10,932 nt of DNA from JAGDXO01 sp964541025 (GCA_964541025.1 CAZIOW010000037.1:1-10932); one strand, 5' to 3'; positions 1-6,202 are shown, counted from the stretch's first letter. Notes: generated from the letters alone by a model not told the origin. Made by a program: numbers and translations.

Positions 1-1
1 A

Positions 2-163
2 AGGTATATCGTTGCAATAGGTTTGCTTGAGTCTGGTGTCAGGGTTCTTTCATGGCTGAATATTGATGATATTTCCAAAATAAAAATAGGGATGCGGATA
101 GTGCTAAAAACTAAGAAAGATGAAAACGGTGATTTTACATACTTATTTGAGACACCTGATTAA
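2..163 (+). CDS. DUF35-type OB-fold protein, C-terminal fragment
   Basis: This partial gene enters from the left edge. Frame 2 is open for 53 codons and ends at TAA (161-163). The visible protein reads YIVAIGLLESGVRVLSWLNI near its start, then a KIGMRIVLK segment and a final YLFETPD. This matches the C-terminal OB-fold of DUF35 proteins, whose usual pattern is 'TVAlVELeeGvRvls', then 'kiGmkV', then 'yyFep'. Family members usually carry an N-terminal rubredoxin-like zinc ribbon, which lies outside the window. In archaea they commonly sit beside HMG-CoA synthase and acetyl-CoA acetyltransferase genes and bridge or assist those acyl-CoA enzymes, so the missing upstream neighbours may be mevalonate-pathway genes (inference). 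The fragment is short, so the family call rests on the pattern alone. Confidence 0.65.
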   Translation, partial: RYIVAIGLLESGVRVLSWLNIDDISKIKIGMRIVLKTKKDENGDFTYLFETPD

Positions 164-175
164 TATTACAACCTA

Positions 176-188
176 ATTTTTCATTTTA
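176..188 (+). terminator. Possible T-rich terminator after the DUF35 gene
   Basis: A T-rich stretch (TTTTT at 177-181, then CATTTTAT) lies 13 bases after the stop codon and before the convergent tRNA gene. Archaeal transcription often ends at short oligo-T tracts without a hairpin. The tract is short and the region is AT-rich, so this is only suggestive. Confidence 0.35.
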
Positions 189-208
189 TGAAGAGAGAGA
201 CGTATCAG

Positions 209-283
209 AGCCACCGACGGGATTTGGACCCGCGACCTCGTGCTTACCAAGCACGCGCTCGTACCAGGCTGAGCTACGGTGGC
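209..283 (-). tRNA. tRNA-Thr (anticodon GGT)
   Basis: Read on the minus strand, the gene folds into a full cloverleaf. The acceptor stem GCCACCG/CGGTGGC is perfect over 7 bp, the D-stem is GCTC/GAGC, the anticodon stem is CGTGC/GCACG and the T-stem is GCGGG/CCCGT (one G-U pair). The anticodon loop TTGGTAA places GGT at positions 34-36, reading threonine codon ACC and, by wobble, ACT. The discriminator base is T73. CCA is not encoded (the next bases are CTG), as is usual for many archaeal tRNAs. There is no intron. The T-loop is TCCAAAT, so position 55 is C rather than the nearly universal U. The gene stands alone between the DUF35 gene and the fixC operon, convergent with the former and divergent from the latter. 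Confidence 0.95.
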
Positions 284-303
284 TTAAATGACGTATAAAT
301 ATA

Positions 304-315
304 ACCTAATAAATC
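304..315 (-). promoter_or_regulatory. Possible TATA box for tRNA-Thr
   Basis: On the minus strand the sequence GATTTATTAGG is centred about 26-27 bases upstream of the first base of the mature tRNA. That is the normal archaeal box A spacing if transcription starts at or next to G1. A second AT-rich element closer in (TTATATTTATA, about 294-304) looks more TATA-like but is too near the tRNA to position a start upstream of it. The placement is inferred from spacing alone. Confidence 0.35.
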
Positions 316-382
316 TTTGCGCGTGCTGAGCCTAATTTCTGATTATTCTCTAAAAAATTGGTCTTTTAACTGCAACATTTTG

Positions 383-398
383 TTCTTATATATAAGAA
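383..398 (+). promoter_or_regulatory. TATA box within a 16-bp perfect palindrome, fixC operon promoter
   Basis: TTCTTATATATAAGAA is a perfect 16-bp inverted repeat whose core is a good archaeal TATA box. Its centre lies about 40 bases before the fixC ATG, predicting a transcription start near 416 and a 5' leader of roughly 14 bases. No Shine-Dalgarno sequence is visible in that leader (it ends ...TTAACCCCGA). The symmetry could serve a dimeric repressor or allow bidirectional use, but an AT-rich TATA box can be palindromic by chance. Confidence 0.55.
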
Positions 399-430
399 AA
401 CATAATTAACTCAGAATCAATTAACCCCGA

Positions 431-1720
431 ATGCCAGATTATGATGCGATTGTGGTTGGAGCCGGTAATGCGGGATCTGCCGCTGCGATTACCATGGCTA
501 GTAAAGGTCTAAATGTTCTACTGGTTGACAGAGCTGACCCACCTGGTGCCAAAAACCTTTCGGGTGGAGTGCTCTGGGGAAACGATCTATCTCAAATTCT
601 ACCTAAATGGCAGTCTGAGGCACCATTAGAAAGGTTCATAGATAATAAAAAAATAGGATTCCTCACGGAAAAATCTTCTATCACCATAGATTTTAAAACA
701 AGGTTCTTCGATGAAAACAAAGTTGGTCATACTGTTCTCAGGGCCAAATTTGATCCATGGATGGCCAAGAAGGCAAAGGAAGCTGGTGCACTGGTGATAC
801 CTGGTATAACAGTAGATTCCCTAGCGATTAAGGACAGGACGGTCATAGGTGTTCAGGAGTCAGGAGATACAATTACTGCTAATATGGTACTTTTAGCTGA
901 GGGAGTTAATCCAAGACTTTCAATAGAAGCAGGATTAAGGAAACCCCTGCAGGATAGAGAGTTATCTGTTGGTGTCAAGGAGATAATCAAGCTCAGCCCC
1001 CAGAAAATAGAAGACAGATTCAATCTGAGCGAAGGCTCTGGAATGGCCTCTGAATACATACTTGGGAATCTGGGCGATCTGAATATAGGAGCTTTCTTTT
1101 ACACTAATAAGGACAGCATTTCCCTTGGAATTGTTTCACCTATGGAAGAGCTTAGAAAGAATGGAGTTACACATACCTATGATCTTATTGAAATATTCAA
1201 GGAACATCCGTCAATTGCACCGCTCATAGAGGGAGGGACTGTTGCAGAGTATGGTGCCCATCTTATCCCAGAAGGAGGATTAGAGAGTGTTCCTCAACTC
1301 TATGGAAATGGGTACATGATACTAGGAGACGCTGCAGGATTTGCATTCTCCAATGGACTTGTCCTTCAGGGAATGAACTATGCAATTCTCTCTGGAATAA
1401 TGGCAGGTGAAACAGCTGTCATGGCTAAATCAATGAATGATTATTCAGCTAAAGCACTTTCTGAATATGAGAAGAAATTGAACAACACATACGTGCTGAA
1501 AGATCTGAAAACCTTCAAAGACATAAGAAAGGTTACAGGAAACCCAAAGATGTATACCATATATCCACAGCTTTTGGAGGGAATCTTACTTGAAACTCTA
1601 TGGGAGAGAGGCCAGCCAAAGAAGAAGGTCAGGGATATATTGAGTGAAGCTGCAGGAAAAATGAATATGAGTAAGGTGAAAACACTTACTGATTTCTATA
1701 ACATCTACAGGAGGATGTAA
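431..1720 (+). CDS. fixC: FixC/EtfC-type electron-transfer flavoprotein:quinone oxidoreductase
   Basis: This FAD-dependent oxidoreductase (429 aa) of the ETF-QO/FixC family takes electrons from the EtfAB flavoprotein and passes them toward the membrane quinone pool together with FixX. An N-terminal Rossmann dinucleotide motif (VVGAGNAGSAAA, residues 8-19) binds FAD. It is followed by the FixC-typical GAKNLSGGVLWG block (39-50). The second FAD motif, ILGDAAGF, is at 297-304 and is followed by GLVLQGMNYAILSG, the membrane/quinone-facing block of the family. Unlike mitochondrial ETF-QO it has no C-terminal iron-sulfur domain; that part is the separate downstream gene. The ATG start gives the usual family N-terminus beginning just before the first beta strand. 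No Shine-Dalgarno is seen, as expected for a first gene with a very short leader. The family name is secure, while the preferred electron route is inferred from the operon. Confidence 0.9.
   Translation: MPDYDAIVVGAGNAGSAAAITMASKGLNVLLVDRADPPGAKNLSGGVLWGNDLSQILPKWQSEAPLERFIDNKKIGFLTEKSSITIDFKTRFFDENKVGHTVLRAKFDPWMAKKAKEAGALVIPGITVDSLAIKDRTVIGVQESGDTITANMVLLAEGVNPRLSIEAGLRKPLQDRELSVGVKEIIKLSPQKIEDRFNLSEGSGMASEYILGNLGDLNIGAFFYTNKDSISLGIVSPMEELRKNGVTHTYDLIEIFKEHPSIAPLIEGGTVAEYGAHLIPEGGLESVPQLYGNGYMILGDAAGFAFSNGLVLQGMNYAILSGIMAGETAVMAKSMNDYSAKALSEYEKKLNNTYVLKDLKTFKDIRKVTGNPKMYTIYPQLLEGILLETLWERGQPKKKVRDILSEAAGKMNMSKVKTLTDFYNIYRRM
1710..1717 (+). promoter_or_regulatory. Shine-Dalgarno for fixX inside the fixC 3' end
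   Basis: GGAGGATG at the end of fixC matches the archaeal 16S rRNA tail well and lies 5 bases before the ATG at 1723 (8 before the ATG at 1726). fixX therefore has its own strong ribosome site although it starts only two bases after the fixC stop. Confidence 0.6.
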
Positions 1721-1722
1721 AT

Positions 1723-1998
1723 ATGATGGATATAAAGGAAAGACTTGGAACCATTAAATATGATGTTGATAAGGAATACGCTCACATAACTGTTGATGAA
1801 GCAATATGTGAGAAATGCCCGCACCATTTCTGCGTAATGGCCTGCCCTGCACAATGCTACACACTGCAAAACGGGAAGCTTATGTTTAACTATGAGGACT
1901 GTGTGGAGTGTGGGACATGTTCAGTGGCGTGTGACCAGGGATCTGTTACCTGGCATTATCCGAAGGCTGGGAAGGGTGTAGTTTACAAATTCGGGTGA
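1723..1998 (+). CDS. fixX: FixX/EtfX ferredoxin-like protein
   Basis: This 91-aa iron-sulfur protein is the partner of FixC. The hallmark block is CVECGTCSVAC (Cys60, 63, 66, 70), followed by the FixX-typical ending VTWHYPKAGKGVVYKFG. A second cysteine set precedes it: Cys29-x2-Cys32-x4-Cys37-x3-Cys41-Pro, plus Cys45, nine cysteines in all. Two full sets of four suggest two [4Fe-4S] clusters, rather than the single cluster of the fused mitochondrial ETF-QO. The protein is soluble with no signal peptide, and probably sits against FixC, passing electrons between flavin and quinone. It starts two bases after fixC behind a strong Shine-Dalgarno, and its stop region overlaps candidate starts of etfB, so fixC, fixX and etfB are almost certainly co-transcribed and translationally coupled. 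The start could also be the second ATG (1726). Confidence 0.92.
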   Translation: MMDIKERLGTIKYDVDKEYAHITVDEAICEKCPHHFCVMACPAQCYTLQNGKLMFNYEDCVECGTCSVACDQGSVTWHYPKAGKGVVYKFG

Positions 1999-2003
1999 TG
2001 AAA

Positions 2004-2786
2004 ATGCTAAAGATGGCAGTTATGATAAAACAAGTTCCTGACAGTCAGGATATTACCATAGACCCAGTAACTAAAACATTAAACAGGAGCCAGGCAAGAA
2101 ATGTTGTGAACCCACCTGACTTGAACGCACTCGAAGCAGCCTTACTGTTGAAGGACAAGAATGGAGGAGAGATAACCGTAATTACAATGGGCCCACCTAT
2201 GGCAGATGTTGCACTCTTAGAATGTATGGGTAGGGGAGCAGATAAGGGGATACTTGTGACTGATAGATTCTTTGCAGGTGCAGATACATGGCCAACATCA
2301 TTCACACTTGCTTCCACTGCTGATTACCTCGGTGGTTTTGATATAATATTCTGCGGTGAAGAAACCACGGATTCTTCTACAGGACACGTTGGACCAGGAA
2401 TAGCGGAATTTCTCGGATACCAGCAGGCAACATATGTCAATAAGGTGGAATACGAAGAGCCATACTTCATAGTGGAAAGGGATATTGAAGGAGCAACTGA
2501 AACCCTTAAAATTGGAAAGCCAGCAGTAGTGACAATAACACTAAATGCAAATGTAACTAGAAAGCCAACATTGAAGAAGAAAATTGAGGCATATAAGAAG
2601 GGGGTTACACTTGTCACTAACAAGGAACTAAATCTGGACCCCAACTGCATAGGTCTCAAAGGTTCTCCAACAATAGTAAAAGATATGAAAACTGTTGCGG
2701 ATCCTGTAAAGACTCCGGTAAAGCCAGGCATAGAGGAACTGGACAAGGTTGTGTCGGTTCTCGTTGAAAAGGGGGTAGTTAAATGA
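2004..2786 (+). CDS. etfB: Electron transfer flavoprotein beta subunit (EtfB/FixA)
   Basis: This is the beta subunit of the heterodimeric electron transfer flavoprotein. It has the usual N-terminus MAVMIKQVPDS, the conserved NPPDLNALEAAL helix, VITMGPP, and the nucleotide-binding loop GEETTDSSTGHVGPGIAE; the C-terminal arm (KAYKKG-like region onward) wraps around EtfA in the family. In ETFs this subunit binds AMP or, in bifurcating members, NAD(H) and the bifurcating FAD; the sequence alone does not decide which. Four in-frame starts exist (GTG 1995, ATG 1998, 2004 and 2013). I chose 2004 because GGGTGAT (1993-1999) then sits at ideal Shine-Dalgarno spacing. ATG 1998 would overlap the fixX stop (TGATG) and is the main alternative. 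The protein is about 260 aa, normal for the family. Its end overlaps etfA as ATGA. Confidence 0.92.
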   Translation: MLKMAVMIKQVPDSQDITIDPVTKTLNRSQARNVVNPPDLNALEAALLLKDKNGGEITVITMGPPMADVALLECMGRGADKGILVTDRFFAGADTWPTSFTLASTADYLGGFDIIFCGEETTDSSTGHVGPGIAEFLGYQQATYVNKVEYEEPYFIVERDIEGATETLKIGKPAVVTITLNANVTRKPTLKKKIEAYKKGVTLVTNKELNLDPNCIGLKGSPTIVKDMKTVADPVKTPVKPGIEELDKVVSVLVEKGVVK

Positions 2787-3853
2787 TAAAGAACAAGTGT
2801 GCAACTCCTGCTAAGGATCCTGAAAACTACAAGGATATCTGGATCTGGCTAGAACAGAATGATGGACAGCTTTCAAGAGTAGCTTTGGAAATGGCAGGTA
2901 TCGGGAGGAAACTTTCAGATAAATCAGGTGAAAAACTTGTGGGTATACTGCTAGCCGATGAATCTGGCGAATCGATGGCAAAAGAGGCAATAGAGTACGG
3001 AGTCGATAAGGTCATATTTGTTAAGAACCCGGTATTCAAGCATTACAGGACTTTCCCATATGCAGATACTCTTGGATCTTTGATAATGGAAAGGAAACCA
3101 AATTATTTCATACTAGGAGCAACTCACAACGGCAGAGACCTTGCATCAAGGATAGCTGTTAGGGTTAACACAGGTATAACGGCAGACTGTACTGAGATAG
3201 ATATTGACACTTCCAAGAGACTTCTGGAGGCCAGAAGGCCGGCTTTCGGTGGTGCAATTCTTGCGAATATACTTTGCAGGAACCACAGACCTCAGATGGC
3301 AAGTGCAAGACCAGGCATATTCAAACCCATAGACAGGGTTCCGGGAAGACAGGGCGAGATAGAAAGACTAACCAGCAGCATAAAGGAAGAAGATGTAATC
3401 ACAAAGGTTCTAAAAATAATTCCCAGGGAAGAGATAGATATAACCACTGCTGACATCGTGGTCGCAGGAGGTATGGGTCTTGGCAAGAAAGAGGGCTTCA
3501 AGATGCTTGAAGAACTTGCAAATGAACTTGGAGGTATTGTGGCTGCTTCAAGGCCACCTGTTGATGCAGGCTGGATCACAAGGGACAGGCAGGTCGGGCA
3601 AACTGGAAAAACAGTTCATCCCAAACTTTTCATAGCTGTTGGGATATCAGGAGCAATTCAACACGTTGCTGGAATGAAAACGTCAGATTACGTTATAGCA
3701 ATAAATAAAGACCCAAGCGCGCCGATAATAAAGTATTCTGATGTTGCGCTGATTGGCGATGCGTACGAGATTGTTCCTAAACTCACAGAAGCTGTAAGGA
3801 AGGCCAAGCTTGACCTTAAAAATAAGCCACCACAGCAATCAGCATCAAAATAA
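2783..3853 (+). CDS. etfA: Electron transfer flavoprotein alpha subunit (EtfA/FixB)
   Basis: This is the alpha subunit of electron transfer flavoprotein (356 aa). The C-terminal FAD domain is clear: GGMGLG (229-234), ASRPPVDAGW (255-264), GQTGKTVHP (272-280), AVGISGAIQH (285-294) and INKDPSAPI (307-315), all conserved EtfA FAD-contact blocks. The N-terminal half (about 16-190) is the domain that pairs with EtfB and contains LGATHNGRDLASRIAVR. There is no fused ferredoxin domain. The ATG overlaps the etfB stop (ATGA), with GGGGGT six bases upstream as the ribosome site. With fixC, fixX and etfB the set is gene-complete for an EtfABCX complex in the order C-X-B-A. It either accepts electrons from acyl-CoA dehydrogenases or, if bifurcating, oxidises NADH and reduces both ferredoxin and quinone. 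The mode is inference. Confidence 0.93.
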   Translation: MIKNKCATPAKDPENYKDIWIWLEQNDGQLSRVALEMAGIGRKLSDKSGEKLVGILLADESGESMAKEAIEYGVDKVIFVKNPVFKHYRTFPYADTLGSLIMERKPNYFILGATHNGRDLASRIAVRVNTGITADCTEIDIDTSKRLLEARRPAFGGAILANILCRNHRPQMASARPGIFKPIDRVPGRQGEIERLTSSIKEEDVITKVLKIIPREEIDITTADIVVAGGMGLGKKEGFKMLEELANELGGIVAASRPPVDAGWITRDRQVGQTGKTVHPKLFIAVGISGAIQHVAGMKTSDYVIAINKDPSAPIIKYSDVALIGDAYEIVPKLTEAVRKAKLDLKNKPPQQSASK

Positions 3854-4498
3854 ATGAGTTCTAATTTTAATTTTTTTATTGATTTTGATTCCCTTCATAC
3901 TCTTTTTAAGCAGTTGTCTAATCATTATGGTTTCAAATACTGGTGGCCAGCCAGAGAACCATTAGAAGTGATTGAAGGAGCGATTTTGACACAGAATACA
4001 ACTTGGAAGAACGCAGAAACGGCTGTAAAGCGTATAATAAATATTCCAATTAAGGAATTGCTAAAAATGGATGACCAAAAATTCAGGGAGTTGATAAAGG
4101 AAGCTGGTTTTTACATCAGAAAGATAAATTACCTGAAAAACGCTATTTCATTTTATGAAGAAAGAATAGAAGCCTCCCCTTCCTTTTTTAACGCAAGGGA
4201 TGAATTTTTGAAAATAAAAGGTATAGGAAGGGAAACAGCAGATTCAATAGCACTCTATGCATTCAATCAGAGAACATTTCCGGTGGATTCCTATACTATA
4301 AGACTCTTCAACAGATATTTTTCATCTAATTTAGACATTAAAGATTATGATGAGATAAGATCAGCAGTATCACAGATGTTCAACACCATGATGCTTATGG
4401 AATTTCATTCCCTGATTGTGGAACATTCCAAGCATCTTTGCAAAAAGATACCTGAATGTGAAAAATGCTTTCTCAAATTAAAATGCTCATATCAGTGA
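3854..4498 (+). CDS. Endonuclease III-related DNA glycosylase, COG2231/MagIII-like
   Basis: This 214-aa HhH-GPD DNA glycosylase most resembles the COG2231 branch, which includes Helicobacter 3-methyladenine glycosylase MagIII. Branch features are YWWPAREPLEVIEGAILTQNT-type residues near 29-49 followed by WKNAE, and the helix-hairpin-helix IKGIGRETADSIALYA (121-136). Where endonuclease III has its catalytic lysine (GVGRKTA) this protein has Glu127. Asp145 (FPVDSYTIR) fits the conserved catalytic aspartate. Four C-terminal cysteines (196, 202, 205, 211; spacing x5-x2-x5) fit an iron-sulfur cluster, one residue shorter than the x6-x2-x5 of endonuclease III. The Lys-to-Glu change suggests a monofunctional base-excising enzyme without lyase activity, probably acting on alkylated bases. 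The ATG directly abuts the etfA stop (TAAATG) without a Shine-Dalgarno, so translation likely depends on coupling. The gene looks more AT-rich than etfA. Its end overlaps the convergent aIF2-gamma gene. Confidence 0.85.
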   Translation: MSSNFNFFIDFDSLHTLFKQLSNHYGFKYWWPAREPLEVIEGAILTQNTTWKNAETAVKRIINIPIKELLKMDDQKFRELIKEAGFYIRKINYLKNAISFYEERIEASPSFFNARDEFLKIKGIGRETADSIALYAFNQRTFPVDSYTIRLFNRYFSSNLDIKDYDEIRSAVSQMFNTMMLMEFHSLIVEHSKHLCKKIPECEKCFLKLKCSYQ

Positions 4499-5715
4499 AC
4501 AGTACCGCTTCCGATTAATCTCCACCTGTTCATAATTTTTCTAGAAATTGCAACATTCTGACCTGGTAATGCTATAACAGGATATTTAAGATCAACTTCC
4601 ACATTTTCTCCCTTTACTGAGGTAACTGTTGCAACTGTAACTGCAGTCGCTACGTTTAGAAGAAGTGTTTCCTTATTTGATATTTTATCCACCTTCATTT
4701 CCTGTGAACTCCCTACTACCTTGTCCAGTATGTTCACCTTGAGACTCAGAGAAAATAGAGGTTTTGGTAATGTTCCCCTTTTGCCAACAATCATTCCCAC
4801 AAGACTGTCTCCTTTTGTTACAAAAGGATCGAGTTTTGTACCCAATCCTACAAGCCCTCCCGGACCCTTCTCTTCAAGTGATAAATTTCCTGAAATTATA
4901 GATGATATTTCTGTGTTGACCGGATTCCAAACTTTCTTGCCACCTTTTGCAATGGCTATTCCTGGAGATATTTCAATAGCATCCCCTACCCTGAATATAC
5001 CCTGGAAAATCGACCCTCCAACAACTCCACCCTGTAAATCCTCAGGCTTAGTTCCAGGTTTATTGACATCGAAACTTCTCGCCACATACATCATCGGGTC
5101 TGCGTCAACATTGAATTTCCTGGTAGGTATGAATTTTTCAATAGCATAAAGAAGTGCATCAAGATTGGTATAATCAATCGCACTCATTGGGATTATAGGT
5201 GCATTCTCTGCTACCGTCCCCTTTATGAACTCCTTTATTTCATTGTAACTTTCAACTGCCCTGTCCTCTGATACGAGATCTATTTTATTCTGAACTATGA
5301 CTATATTCTTGATTCCCAGTATGTTCAGGGCCATCAAATGCTCCCTCGTTTGTGGCTGCGGGCATTTCTCATTTGCAGCTATGACTATTGGGGCACCATC
5401 CATGATAGCGGCCCCTGAAAGCATTGTTGCCATAAGTGTCTCATGGCCAGGAGAGTCGACGAAGCTTATAACCCTTTCAAGTTCTGCACCCTCCTCACAG
5501 TCAGATGGGTTATTTGTGTATCTCGGCCCATTACTCCCATAGCATCTGTAAACGGGAGCATCTGCATAACCGAGCTTAATTGATATACCCCTTTTTATCT
5601 CTTCTGAAAAATAATCTGTCTTAACCCCTGTTATCAATTTTGTAAGGGTACTCTTACCATGGTCTACATGACCGACCATACCTATATTAACTTCAGGTGG
5701 TCTTGGAACCTTCAT
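4492..5715 (-). CDS. eif2g: Translation initiation factor aIF2 subunit gamma
   Basis: This is the GTPase subunit of archaeal initiation factor 2, which delivers Met-tRNAi to the small ribosomal subunit. Visible G motifs are GHVDHGKS (15-22, G1), KRGISIKLGYAD (switch 1, 41-52), DSPGHE (87-92, G3), NKID (143-146, G4) and SAI (178-180, G5). EF-Tu-like beta-barrel domains II and III follow, with VARSFDVNKPGT and GGVVGGSIFQG as typical aIF2-gamma segments. The 407-aa length is normal. The zinc-knuckle insert between switch 1 and G3 is unusual: it keeps Cys58 and Cys73, but the second cysteine of each expected CxxC pair is replaced (CYGSN and CEEG). The start overlaps the S6e stop as ATGA, with GGGAG eight bases upstream. 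The 3' end overlaps the convergent glycosylase gene by 7 bp. Confidence 0.97.
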   Translation of the reverse strand: MKVPRPPEVNIGMVGHVDHGKSTLTKLITGVKTDYFSEEIKRGISIKLGYADAPVYRCYGSNGPRYTNNPSDCEEGAELERVISFVDSPGHETLMATMLSGAAIMDGAPIVIAANEKCPQPQTREHLMALNILGIKNIVIVQNKIDLVSEDRAVESYNEIKEFIKGTVAENAPIIPMSAIDYTNLDALLYAIEKFIPTRKFNVDADPMMYVARSFDVNKPGTKPEDLQGGVVGGSIFQGIFRVGDAIEISPGIAIAKGGKKVWNPVNTEISSIISGNLSLEEKGPGGLVGLGTKLDPFVTKGDSLVGMIVGKRGTLPKPLFSLSLKVNILDKVVGSSQEMKVDKISNKETLLLNVATAVTVATVTSVKGENVEVDLKYPVIALPGQNVAISRKIMNRWRLIGSGTVH

Positions 5716-6086
5716 TGATTTTCTCCCTTTGGTTCCTCAATACTTCCTTCGACGACTACAAAATTTACCTGTGAAATATCATTGCTTATTGTATTTCCTC
5801 TTATATTTTTCTTCTTTCTGAGACCTTCCCTTTTCGGCTTAAAACCTACTCCTCCTGTCAGTAGCACCCTCTTTCTTCTCATACCTGGGAAATCAGGCCG
5901 CATAGGGAATCCATCCTTATCACTCCCGCCAGTTATCTTGATCTTTACTCCCTGGAAGCCAAGAACAGAGCCGTCCAGTGTATCTCCTATCTTCTTTCCG
6001 AATAGACTGTTTTGTCTATCTTCTGGTATCTCAATCTGTTTACTCTTGCCATCCTTCGTGGAGACAACAGCTCTCATTGTTACCAT
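5712..6086 (-). CDS. rps6e: 30S ribosomal protein S6e
   Basis: This is small-subunit ribosomal protein eS6 (124 aa), found in archaea and eukaryotes only. The family signature GGSDKDGFPM is at residues 53-62, followed by RPDFPGMRRKRVLLTGGVGFKP-type residues and a basic stretch (GLRKKKNIRGNTIS), as in archaeal S6e. It lacks the long C-terminal phosphorylated tail of the eukaryotic protein. I chose the ATG at 6086 because GGTGA lies seven bases upstream; a second in-frame ATG three codons on is less well placed. Linkage to aIF2-gamma is a common archaeal arrangement, and the 4-bp stop/start overlap implies co-translation. A TATA box lies about 39 bases upstream. Confidence 0.96.
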   Translation of the reverse strand: MVTMRAVVSTKDGKSKQIEIPEDRQNSLFGKKIGDTLDGSVLGFQGVKIKITGGSDKDGFPMRPDFPGMRRKRVLLTGGVGFKPKREGLRKKKNIRGNTISNDISQVNFVVVEGSIEEPKGENQ

Positions 6087-6118
6087 TAACTTTCACCTTT
6101 GCACTGGATATTTTAAAA

Positions 6119-6130
6119 GCTTATATAAAA
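6119..6130 (-). promoter_or_regulatory. TATA box for the S6e-aIF2-gamma operon
   Basis: On the minus strand TTTTATATAAG is a near-consensus archaeal box A. It predicts transcription starting near 6099, leaving a leader of about 13 bases that contains GGTGA as the ribosome site for S6e. It lies in the 116-bp spacer between S6e and the acyl-CoA synthetase gene. Confidence 0.6.
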
Positions 6131-6180
6131 TTATGTCACATCTCCTCATAATTCTTGAAACAAAATTAATTAATATTATT

Positions 6181-6194
6181 AAAAAAAATTAAAA
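6181..6194 (-). terminator. Oligo-T terminator after the GNAT-acyl-CoA synthetase gene
   Basis: Nine bases beyond the stop codon of the synthetase gene the minus strand reads TTTTAATTTTTTTT, including eight consecutive T residues. Archaeal RNA polymerase terminates at such tracts without needing a hairpin. The S6e promoter lies just beyond, which fits separate transcription units. Confidence 0.6.
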
Positions 6195-6202
6195 TTGTTT
6201 AT

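Noticed and set aside
250..327. A 9-bp inverted match (AGCACGCGC at 250-258 in the tRNA, GCGCGTGCT at 319-327 upstream), suggestive of a tRNA fragment or attachment site
   Set aside because: It is too short and isolated, there is no integrase or further tRNA similarity, and such a match is plausible by chance.
284..430. Possible small RNA or small gene in the tRNA-fixC spacer
   Set aside because: Only AT-rich DNA with promoter elements is seen; there is no convincing open frame, hairpin or riboswitch-like structure.
2324..2746. Open frame of 140 codons on the minus strand inside etfB
   Set aside because: It is antisense to a well-conserved gene and its translation resembles no family; it is a coding shadow.
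4721..5149. Open frame of 142 codons on the plus strand inside aIF2-gamma
   Set aside because: It lies wholly antisense to a clearly conserved gene and has a low-complexity Pro/Ser-rich translation with no recognisable domain.
5782..6192. Plus-strand open frame of 136 codons spanning S6e and the upstream spacer
   Set aside because: It is mostly antisense to S6e, and the hydrophobic Phe/Leu/Pro-rich translation is typical of a shadow over a Lys-rich gene. Its extension into the spacer crosses promoter and terminator sequence.
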